Below, piece after piece: positions 50,198-61,300 of a DNA stretch of 64,000 bases. The stretch covers positions 1 to 64,000 of the forward strand of contig RCAB01000112.1 of assembly GCA_003640385.1 (NCBI GenBank), read 5' to 3'. Position 1 is the stretch's first letter, and each line of letters opens with the position of its first letter. Position numbers and translations under genes: made by a program. The notes beneath the pieces were generated by a model. It worked only from the letters and a program-made list of their open reading frames with translations. It did not search any database and was not told where the DNA came from. This stretch comes from Setaria digitata. Its lineage: Eukaryota; Nematoda; Chromadorea; Rhabditida; Setariidae.

Positions 50198-50825
50198 CTA
50201 GTTTGACTACCAATTTGAATATGTGTAGAAAAGTTGCTCAGGTTTTTCTTCTTTCTGAATTGTTTCCCTATTATTTGGAGGAGTTATATAAAACTGCCAG
50301 CAAAATATGGAAAAAATTAGCAAGATATTTGTGCTGTGCGTTGAGTAGAATGGTAGAACTAATTACTTCCACCACCACCACCATACATTCATTTTCTCTT
50401 TCGACAAGTGGTTTATGACAAAAAAGATTTTGTATCTCTTACTGAATACAGTTGAAGCCTGTTTATTTAACAAAATGTTTTCCAACATTGTGTTTTGCTA
50501 CTGCACAAAGAATTATTTAAGTTGCGTCAGTTGATCATTATAATGGATGACCTCAAGTTTTACCAAAATCTTAAATTTTCGATGATATATGGGTCAGGAA
50601 CATATAAAATAGACATCTTTTGGCATCCACCGCAAACAGAATTGAGCGCTCAGCGGAAGAAAAAAGTTTGTTTTCACAGTTGATAAGATTTGTTTTATGT
50701 CCTAAACTATGAATGATACTTGCAGAATGGCCGAAATAATTATCTTACAAGTAAGACACATATAAATCAATTTTAGCTGTTTATATGTGTGTGAACAATT
50801 TGTCACTGATTTGTTAATTTTGGAG
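50198..50825. other. Convergent spacer
   Basis: 628 bases between the 3' ends of DCAF13 and the kinase gene. No gene or RNA recognised. Confidence 0.5.
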
Positions 50826-52969
50826 TTAACTGCATTTGGCGAACTTGCATTCATTTCCTTTTCTCTGAAGAAATTTGTTGGCTAAATTAGATTCACCATG
50901 TTCACCAAGCACAGTAATTTTCCGTAATACTTTGGGATCTTCCTGCCATTCAAATGGTCTCGTCTTGTCGACCTAAATATATAAATCTAATTTAAAATCA
51001 TTTTAAAAGGCATGGTAATCGTTTTTCGAATAGCGGTTCCTTCATTCCAAAGAACTTTTTTTGTATTTGAAATATTTGGTCTTTAAAAGTATTCCTTTGG
51101 TGCTAGAAATTTACGCACTTTTAGTCTATCCATTGCTTGATTAATAAAAGCATGGATGACGCGGTACCTTGGTCGGTCATTGAATCTAAAATTTTCAAGC
51201 TTTTTTCTTTCGGATTGTACTTGGAGTTCTGCAGAATTCCTTCAGGAAATTGGTAAGACGAACTTTTTCCAAAAAAAAAAAAAAAAAATGAAACAAGATT
51301 TAAAAAATACGCAGTTTGATCGATAATGTCAAGAATTTTTTCAAATTCTGTTGGGGAATCGGCAAGTAATAACTGTCTGCCAGGACCACGAGTAAATCTT
51401 TTCCATTCCCCAACCAACAAGTACTCTTTTTTGGGATCATGTATGAACCACGGTAAGCGTCCTGGAACAAATACCGTAGAACTATAAAATATGTCTTTAA
51501 TATAATTTTAACTTCATAAAGCTAGTTCCAATTCTATGCAGTTGTCTTATTAGGTTCTGCTTGGAAAAGTAATGTTTATTATTGACTTTGTCGCCTTGAT
51601 ATCAAACACCTGTCTAAGCAAATGGCTATTTTTGTTGGGGAAATCGTGGTTGAAACATAAATTTATGGGAAGCAAAATTCCAAACATCAAACATGTATAG
51701 GACGTATCAAAATCATTAGAGTTTTTTTTTACCAACAATCATTTCAATAATCATATAAAACCATGATTCCAGGTCATCTTTCCGGCATTGTTCCGAAAAA
51801 TTATGTGCATTCATTGGTGCATAATATATTGTACCCATTAAACTGGCCGCATTTCGTCTTTCAATAGGTGTACCATTTTCACGACTACATTATAGAATAA
51901 TTATTCATTTTCTTAACATCACATGTGAAGCAATTTTTTCACCGAGGATAGGAATAATCGCTTGAAAGCATCACTACAGCAAATTGTTAAAATGAGGCTT
52001 ATGATTATAACAAAAGTTTTTTATAATTAATTGTTATCAACTAACATAAATCTTCGGGCAAAACCAAAATCAAGCATGTAAATTAATCCCATGTTTTCTT
52101 TGCCAATGCAAAAATTATTCGCTTTGACATCACGACAAAGCCAACCACAATCATGAAGTGCTTCAATACGTTTCAAAGTTTGTGATGCTAGTCTAAGCGA
52201 TGTTGAAAGGCTGAATCTGAAAAAGGAAAATATAGGTATTTTGCAAGATGGCATATTCTCAGCAAAGATTGATATTTTTATTTCCTAGCGAAACTAAAGA
52301 TATGAGATGAGAAAGAAAACAAGCCAATATTTATATTAACTATAACAAAAGATTGTAAAATTCTTAGTGACTTTTTTGTCGGAATCGAACGACGCAAGCG
52401 TTGTAAGTCTGGACCAACTAATTCCATGATGACATATTTATAAAGTGGTGTTCTACCAGCAACAATCAAACGTGGAAATCCCACAATAATATCTTGGCGA
52501 TTAAGTTGCTTAAGTACTAAAGCATCTAGTTTCAATACAGGCCTGTAATGAATAAAACTGTTTTTTCTCGTTTGAAATGTACTTTTGATACGGCATTAAA
52601 AATGTCTGGATAAAAATTAATTATTAATGACAATGATGACTTAAATAAAGTAATTTACCCAAAGATTTTTGCAATCTGCAGTTGAAATATTGGGAAAAGA
52701 TGAAGGGGAGGAAGTAATTTCTTACAGAAAGATGCTTTGCCATAAAAATGAAAAAAAAATTGACCTAAATTGCACGACTGTAAGAATAACAACCTCTTTG
52801 AACCTGCTGTACGCTCAATTTTCATTGCATATTGCATACATCCTGTGTTAATAACGTAAACTTTACTAAAGGGACCATCGTAAAGTTCCGATTGTATATG
52901 ATACTGCTTCCCTTTCAATGTGATCTCCGTGCCAACGACTGGCATTTTACCATTCACCTCACATTCCAT
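50826..52969 (-). CDS. Casein kinase 1-superfamily protein kinase (TTBK-like group)
   Basis: Ser/Thr kinase of the nematode-expanded CK1 group. Seven exons (5' to 3'): 52969-52794, 52542-52372, 52216-52046, 51884-51733, 51461-51311, 51185-51119, 50972-50826; 344 residues. Glycine loop region ELYDGPFSKVYVI; the ATP-anchoring Lys is in YAMKIE; PVLKLDALVLKQLN is helix C. The catalytic loop reads LCRDVKANNF (CRD in place of HRD, a common CK1/TTBK variation), with the DFG motif in MLDFGFARRF. ERRNAASLMGTIYYAP and RKDDLESWFYMIIEM are CK1-group activation and helix-F segments, and RPRYRVIHAFINQA the C-lobe end. All catalytic residues are present, so it should be active. Many nematode CK1-group kinases are sperm-expressed; that is family knowledge, not shown here. 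It lies downstream of CCT2 on the same strand. Confidence 0.92.
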
Positions 52970-53592
52970 CAATATCAGTGCTTCGCGTTATGGTAAGCAA
53001 CAGCAACGGGAAACTGTTCAGAATGAACACAAATAATCAAAATGAATACTTTACAAAAAAAGTCAGCCTCTTAAAACTAAAAATATTATGCAAACTATAC
53101 TAACTCGTCACTGCCCAAAACTGCAAGTGTTTTTATACTAGAACAAATAACTTTACTCGTCAGTTACTTGAACTTGCTACAAATGCGAGTCTAATTAAGC
53201 GGAGAAACTAGGTTCAGGTCAAAGAAGCCAGGAAGCTTAGATGGTGATCGATGTTAAACATTCGAGAACCAAGACAATTTATGTTGTTCTGATTAGTTCC
53301 CATTATGTAGATACGGACCGATTTGGTGAGGAAAGAAATTTATTGTTTAGAATAACAAATACAGATAATCAATTAAAATTTTCGGAACAAAGCATCAAAC
53401 AATAAATTTAAACACTTTAAGAAAAGTGTCGACTTAAAATATGGAGTTCAGAGTGAGTGAAAAACAGAAGCAGTCCACGGATATAATCTTAAAGAATTTT
53501 TGGACTTGTAAAATAATCTTCTGCATTTACAGATATTGAAATCATCTTTGTGCAATCTTGGTCAACAATGAAAATATTTCCATCGTAAAAAT
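52970..53592. other. Spacer between CCT2 and the kinase
   Basis: 623 bases between two minus-strand genes. No gene found. A candidate intercistronic region. Confidence 0.5.
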
Positions 53593-56500
53593 TTAACAAG
53601 GTCTACGATCACGCGCTCGTTGTCGTGGTGCGCTCTTGATGATGTTGTCCACACGAAGGATCTAAGTGAGAAAAATAATAGTAGCCTTTCTCCTTTACAG
53701 ATGTTAAAGAATTTATTCTTTATGAATCCTCACGATATAACTCGAACTTACAAGAGACATGCACAAAACTGACAAATTAGAATGTAAACATCATACCTGC
53801 TCAGCCGCTTCTGCCGCACTGGAAACCATGCACATTTTCACACTGAAAGATTCAATGAGACCTTTTTCAATAACATTCGCCGCCTCGCCATTTTCAATAT
53901 CTGGAAATTTACAAAAAACAAATATATCACTTTTTTTCTATTAGCAGTCCTCAAAATTTCACAATCGCTTGCTGGAAATGCACCCTTTCTTACTGAAGGC
54001 ATCGAAAACTATTATTCAAATATAGCAAGTTTCATCACACAAAACTTTCTTAATATGAAGTCATTTTCTTCAAATAATCCGATATGTGTTGTTAGAGGCA
54101 CGTCCAAATAGAAAATTATGTTTTTTGTTACATGCAATAAGAAAAAAAAAGTACAAACTAACCGATCCCCATGGAATGGTTACCATTGGTGTGATAAGCT
54201 CGTAATTTTGATATGATTTCCGCGCTATCAAGACCAGCATTATCACATATATAAGTTGGCAACTGTGTCAGTGCACGGGCAAATGCCTCAACAGCAAGCG
54301 ACTCTTTTCCAGCAATCTTAATTTCAAGGACACTCTGTATCAAATAATGGAAGAATAATCAAAAAGTCGAATATAAATTGAGGTCGCACCTTTGACTGAT
54401 TAGTATAACACACTTAAATTTTACTTCATTCATACCTTCTGACTCTCAGACATTGCTGCTGTGCTCATCAAAATTTCACATGCGCCAGCGCCAGCGACCG
54501 TGAGTGCTTCCTTAACATGTGTCACCAAGACGCATAAAGCATCATGAAGCGATCGTTCTGCTTCATCAAGAATTTGTTGCGTAGAACCACGGACAACAAT
54601 ACTACATGCTTCGCCTAAAAGGAGTGATAAACCAATTACAACTGATCTAATTCAGCAAATCATAAACTGAAAACTGAAATACTTTCAAAATACATCTGAA
54701 AATGAAAAATAGCTACTTATTCACAAAATAGAATTAACAAAATAATTGTCATAATACTTTATGAAAACATATTCTCACCAATAGGAACTCCAGAAAATCG
54801 CAGCAATCGATCTTCACCAATCATAACTTCTTCAATGAGATCACACGAGCCGAGTTTAACTAGTTCTGGTGCATCGAATGTTGATACAATTTCACCACCT
54901 ATAATTCAATATTGCAGTCATAATAGTCAAAACAAAAACTGCTAGTTAGAAAGTAGAGGAATAAACAAACCAAGAACGAGGGCAAGTCTTTCGATTCCTT
55001 CAAAGTCAGCGTGTTCAATGGCCATGATATCAGCATCAGCAAACAGTTGCTCCGGATAATTGTAAATCAGCTGGCGATTAATGAATACGTTAATTTTATG
55101 TGCTATGATCTTGTTCACCTATAACAAATTCAACTGTAGATCACTTAAATTAGTCTGAAAGTTTTCGGAGGTAGTCGCAAACAATTTAAATAAAATCGTC
55201 TGATCTGTAGATGAACAACCTTGTCTTTCATTTTCTGTTTCTCAGCAACTTCCAGTTCTGCAACTTTAGCTACAGAATCCACACGAACCCTCGAACCAAA
55301 TACCTTTACCTGGAAAGTACTTTTACTTTTACCAAGTACTTTTACAAAAAATACTTCTATCCACCAGATTTATACCATTTATGCAAATTCCTAAACATCT
55401 ACGCAAACGATTGATCTCAGAATGATAGGAGGCTAATTATAACATTATAAGAACATAACGTACAAAGCACATATCCAAAGCCTGCGCTGAGACATAAACA
55501 AGTAAAAAGATTGCTATTTACTGAGATATTTAGTATTGCTCATTAATCATTACACTGGCAAACCTTATCAGTATCCATCGGAGTATTAGCAATCAGAATT
55601 TTTGCATTTTCAACTCTTTTAGGCTGGTACATACCCGGACGTTTCTCGAGCAAAAACCCTCAAAATGCCATGAAAATGAATCACATTAAGCAAAATTTTA
55701 AAAACTGAAAAAAAGTATAACGGATGTCACTTCTGGTAAACAGTTACTATCGATAGCGATATCGACAGTGAACATTGTTAGAAGCATACGATATACCAAG
55801 AGAATCGACCTTGCAAATGAGACTACCATCAACAAGCATCTGCTCTTGGAAAAGTGTTTAAGAAAAAGTTGTCTTGTATCTCAACAGTTTAGCTTCTTAA
55901 TATTTCAAATTTCTTTTATCAAGCTTTCTCTCTTACCTTCATCTAGGTAACTGTCATCCATCGAACCACCCAATTTTTTGATAATCTGGATAGATTCCAG
56001 ACAACCAGAACCTTTCAGACGCAATACAGCATCGACGGCAAGTTGTGCAAAATGTTCCTTATGTTGTGCCAAAATTTTTGAGCCCAGTGTTGTTCGGGCT
56101 ATTTTTAACAAATCAACACGCATATCTGTTGGATCGGAAGGTTTTGCTGAAGCTCGGAGCGCTTCTTGAGCTATTTTCAAAGCTTTGCGATAGCCACTAA
56201 TAATAGTTTGTGGATGAATTCGAGCGGCAATCAGTCGTTCTGCTTCTTTTAATAGTTCAGCAGCAAGAACGGTTACCGATGTTGTTCCATCGCCCACTTC
56301 CGAATCTTGTGTCATCGAAATTTCTAAATAGTGTATGGCTACAACAAAGCTACTATGTAGAGCACGAGTTCATACATTTACTATTGCAAGACCCCTCTCT
56401 CTCTCGCCCCAAAAAAAAAAAATCTGTTCAAAGATAAAAATAATAAAAAGAACGAATGTTACCATTACTCGGCAAGTTACGGGCTATCATTCTCGCCTTA

Positions 56501-57081
56501 CCAGAAATGTCATTTTTAATAAATAAGTACTTTCAAATTTTAATCAAATAGTGATGAAACTCCTTACCAACGAGAACTTTTGCAGCTGGATTATCAACAC
56601 CAATGGATTTCAAAATGGTAGCGCCATCATTTGTTACTTGTACCTGCTGCGATTCACCTTCACCACATAGCAAAATTTTATCCTCAAATAGCATAATTTT
56701 CATAATTTGCTATAAAACCGTAAAGAAAATGCATTTCACCGAACACAGCCAACTAAAAATGTGACCCAGGCAGCAACAACAGTACCTGTTGATGAGAAAC
56801 CCTAAGAAGTGCTCAAGAGGCATTTAAATAACTACAAGTAACAGTACTCTTTGTAGTTAATAAGCTTCTAACGGTTGTTTAAAAATGAACGAATAACTTC
56901 CCTAGAACATAAAACGAGATATCAAACTGAATTGCACAGTATAAAGAATTACCATTCCTTTGGGTCCCAGCGTAGATTTCACCAAGTCACCGATAGCTAT
57001 AGCACCAACAAATGATGACAAACGTGCTCCTTCACCTCGTTCTTCTTGAGCATTTTGCTTTAAGATCTGCACTGGAAGCAT
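53593..57081 (-). CDS. cct-2: T-complex chaperonin subunit beta (CCT2)
   Basis: Subunit of the cytosolic CCT/TRiC chaperonin that folds actin and tubulin with ATP. Eleven exons (5' to 3'): 57081-56953, 56682-56568, 56323-55937, 55658-55564, 55309-55220, 55118-54971, 54898-54779, 54614-54436, 54334-54163, 53900-53797, 53661-53593; 535 residues, exactly the human length. Motifs: [96 protein letters not shown] (beta-subunit type) and a final VDNIIKSAP ... RRPC. Two introns (before exons 2 and 4) must end in TTTGAG or TTTTGAG to preserve GPKGMDK and LDEGFLLEK. Alternative CAG/TAG acceptors would add or remove conserved residues. Confidence 0.95.
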
Positions 57082-58344
57082 GACAGAAGTGAACTGTCCC
57101 TACAAACAAGGATCATTATAAAGAGGAAAATTACGAATCATCCCACCGATTACGTTGCAAATGGTTCGTCCTACATCAAACAAAAACTCTATTATAGGTA
57201 CAAGGGATGGAAAAGTACAGTGTACTACATCGTCACCCTCAAAATATAGAACGATACACATTTGTTTCCATTTCAATAGTCCCACATAACCCCTCCATCT
57301 ATCTCTCGATGTCTAGAAAAGGATTTCGATTAAATGGAACTGCTTCAGTTAAGGTGTGTAAAATATACAACATCAGCAAAACGTACTATTACTCATTGGA
57401 GACAATAATTCAAATGAACCATCACTGACAGTTCCTATTCTTTTCCTCCTTTACACAGTTCATCTCTCCTACTATTATGCTCCAGTCATCATCACAGCAT
57501 CCGCAACACTCCGGGATCTAGCAAATTGCGCTATTCAGCAGAATGACGCCAAGTTATGCAGTTGTGAAGCATGAGATTCAGTGAGAGATTGTACATCAGC
57601 ACGGCCTTACATAACACTTTGATAACAGTTCTACATGTCTCCCAGAATGACCTGATACTATTGGTAAGAAGTTCGAAATCCACCTACTACAGCTACTGCA
57701 TCGGAGGTACGAACGACTAAGACGCGTAATACGCGTTGAAGACGTTAAGATACCTGTACCTAATATTTTCATCTCAACCACAAAAAAAGTCAAACAAATT
57801 TGTCAATGTTACACAGCGAGATCGTTATCGTTTTTAGCAAACCAGTAATCAAGCCCTGGGCTTGTGTCTGGTTTGCTAAAAGTATTTCCTGTATTGCTGG
57901 AAGACGATGATATTGACGTAGTTCTACTAGCGAGTTGCTCAATGCAAAACAGGGAAACTCTTTTTCAACTTTCTGAATATTGTGAGGCTGATTAGAAAAG
58001 TTTGCAGGGAAGCTTAGCGGTTTTCGTCGAGATGTGTAGCTTGGGACATACGTCGAAGTGTAGCTTGAGGTGTCATCGAAGCAGCTTAAGATGTCATCGA
58101 AGGATGTCAGGTCGAGGTGTCAGGTTTCAGGATATATTGTATGGATGCATAGATTCATTTCATGCTGCAAGCTTAGCATAGTATATTATTTCAGGCAATC
58201 CAGTAGGCCAGTTTCTATAAATATCCATGTCCGTGGGCTTTTGAGAGCGTCGATTAAAGGTGATGTAAATTTCCAATGGCATTGTGTGCCAAAAGGAATT
58301 TTAATAAGAAATCATTATAGGTAGACAAGAGATTTAAAAGAAAA
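57082..58344. other. Divergent intergenic region (CCT2 < > ASCC3-like)
   Basis: 1.26 kb between head-to-head genes. It holds a degenerate tandem repeat (separate entry). No gene supported. Confidence 0.5.
58025..58125. repeat. Degenerate tandem repeat of about 25 bp units
   Basis: Three to four imperfect copies built on GTCGAAGTGTAGCTTGAGG with a TGTCAT ending: CGTCGAGATGTGTAGCTTGG, then CGTCGAAGTGTAGCTTGAGG, then CGAAGCAGCTTAAGATGTC, then a more decayed CGAAGGATGTCAGG part. It lies about 220 bases before the ASCC3-like start. Confidence 0.55.
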
Positions 58345-61300
58345 ATGCAGGAATTACTTGAAAAGAATGCAACTGTTGCGATAAATCCTCCAGTAATTAA
58401 GCGCAGCCCACGGTTAGTTGCTTATAGATTCAACTTAATAATCATCTGATGATGCGCTGGTGGTATAATTTTGAGGGAATTAAGAAAATAGAGTCAGTCA
58501 CACAGAGTTTGAAGATAGAATACATGTTGTAAGCAACATTAAATTTCTTATAGGGAAGTGTGTGATTCGTCAACAGTGACTTGTTCAAAATTCTTTTCAT
58601 ATTGTACTGGTTTAGAATATTTGGAATAAAATCTTATTTTAGCATGACAAGACATATCTATTGGAAAAAACGGTTCATCGAAAAAGAGCTTGATTCGGAC
58701 ATTGTGCGATCTGCTGACATTTCGTTGTCAACACCCATTGCCATCACCGATGATGCATCATCTTCCTCAGGGGTATCTCTTATGTAGATTTTTCTTTCCT
58801 GCTGCTCGTCATAGTTTATGCCTGCTTTTTTTATAACATTTTGCAACAAGGCGTTTTTAATTATGTAAATATCCAATGCATGTCTAATTTGGTCATGGTT
58901 AGTCTTACAATCGGATTAATGTTTGTGGACCGAATTACGATAGAAATTTATAATATGTTAGTTGTACAGGATATCATAACAAAAAACGATATTTTATCGA
59001 CAATCAACAGAGTTTATGATGATCCAGAGTCTGTTAGCCGATATTTATTCGACTTGTTGCGCTCTTCACATGATAATGATGATTTACAAGGCGAAGTAAT
59101 TTTCATGAAGAAATATTGCTTAGAACTCTGTTTGCTTATAAATATCATTCTAAAAGCGACACTTTATTTATGATCATAACACAGATATACTTATGCTGCT
59201 ATAGATTTAAAAGTTGGTTTCAGTCACATGTTCTACTGAAATATTCACCATAACACCAATAAGCAGATATCGTTGCATTGAAGAATAGTGTTTTATTTTA
59301 CAAAATGGCTTATTGATTTTTTAGCTCATCGATTTACTTGGATTTGAACAGTTCGATTTGGTTAGTAGGATCTTATCATCAAGGCAGAAACTCTTAAATT
59401 CTTACGAATCTATCCGCCAGGAAATTGCTGGAGCTACGAAGTTGGAAAGGATATTGGTACGTTATTAATGCAAAAGAAACAGTTCATTTTATATTCAGTA
59501 GACTTAGGGAATTGAGGAACGGAATTATGATGTAGTAACTTTAATATTCGTTATTCTCTTGGCATTCTGGACTATGAGCCTCCAAATCGTTTTCCACTGC
59601 TTTTGAGTTTTCGCTAGTATTCTATCCTGCTACTCTATCATGAATTCTATCCATTTTCAATATAGCCTCGTTTGTAAGATGCAGATATTTAATAATATTT
59701 TTTTTTCTAATGTCCAAAGAACCTTTCTTTTTTTACTCACAAGTTAATTATTGTTTTTGTCTTGATCATGCTCTCGCTGTAGTGTTTCTTCTGAAGAAAC
59801 TTTCCTATTCATTTTTTTCTAGAAACATGTAATGTCGCCATCCATTATAAGGCAAAATTTTAGCAGAAATCACAAAAACAAAAGGAGCAACCATTATACT
59901 GCCAGCAAGTAATAGTTCAATCAAATGCAGATGTAAGCATGCGCAAAATAACGAGGCGAGAACAGAAGCGTGCTGCTAAGCAGCTGAATAAGATTACCCA
60001 AAATTTGGACGACGATGAAAAGGTTGCGTTGGAACAAGCTCAAAAAGATATGCTAAATGAGAGGTAACCACTTCAGTGGCGGTTACACACATGAAATCAC
60101 TTTAGTTCGTAACAGATTGTAATTTTCATTTTCAGGCTTCAAATGATGGAAACACAAAGATGGGCAACACTGCATGAAAATAGGTCAATTGTTCCACGTG
60201 AGCGTTTTCCATATGTATATGATGCATCCATTGAATCTGAATATATTTTTGCGACTGTGGATGGATCGAAGGTTCTATTTCTGCATACTGCTGCAGGACT
60301 TATAACTACTTTTTATGTATTTAATTATAGAAATTATGGTATAAGAAGTACAAAATACAGAATGTTTTTTGTGCATTTTAAACTTTTTAAGGCAGAGTAC
60401 AGTCTTGATTTCTTGCACTATTTTTTGCCCCAGTTTTGTATTAACTTTTTCCTTCTGTAATATTTATAGCAATATTTTAACTTTTATAATACCAGGCAAA
60501 AAATTCAGTGCATATGCTGCGTAAACGCCGTCTGTGTCTGATGGTTTGAGTTCGATCTTAAAAATCACGCATGAAGAAAATTAACGAAATCTTTTCTTGC
60601 AAATTTACGAATTAGGGAAATGGGAAAATTAAAGAAGTAAATTGCTTCTATTTTAAGCGATGCTTGCCAGCTAACGCTTATCGCACTGTACATGATATTT
60701 ATGAAGAGATTCATGTTCCTGCTATGGATAGATCTGAAATCAAAGAAGTGAATCGAATAAACATCAGTGATTTTGATGAGGTTGAAAACATACTTTATAT
60801 ATTTTCATTAAAATGTTGTTTCGTCAGGAAATACTTTTATAAATCGTTAAAATTTTATTGTTTTTCATATTTCGAAAGAAAATTGGAAAATGTTGCCATT
60901 TGTTCTGAAATTTAATATTTCAGTTGTGTATTTTCAGATAGGAAAGAAGTGTTTTAGTGGTTTCGAAAATTTGAATACTATTCAGTCCTTGGTATTCACA
61001 CAGGCTTACAAATCAAACGAGAATTTGTTGATTTGTGCGCCAACGGGTGCAGGTTCGATCATACTTGCTTGAGTATACGAATAAATTTAATAAAAATGCG
61101 ATTCTTTCAATGAGAGTTATTTCTTTACCCTCAACTATCACATGGGCTGTTATCATTTCCCATCCGGAATAGTTGTTTAAAGTTAATAAGTACCCTCACC
61201 TTAAATTCATGTTTGTTTAATCAATGTTTAACTAGGGCATTTGAAGAAATAGTCATAGAGATAAAAAAAAAAAAAAAGGACGAGTAAATCAGGCAATAGA

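Noticed and set aside
57596..57793. Minus-strand 65-codon ORF upstream of CCT2
   Set aside because: No splice sites in phase, no recognisable motif, and it lies in the divergent promoter region.
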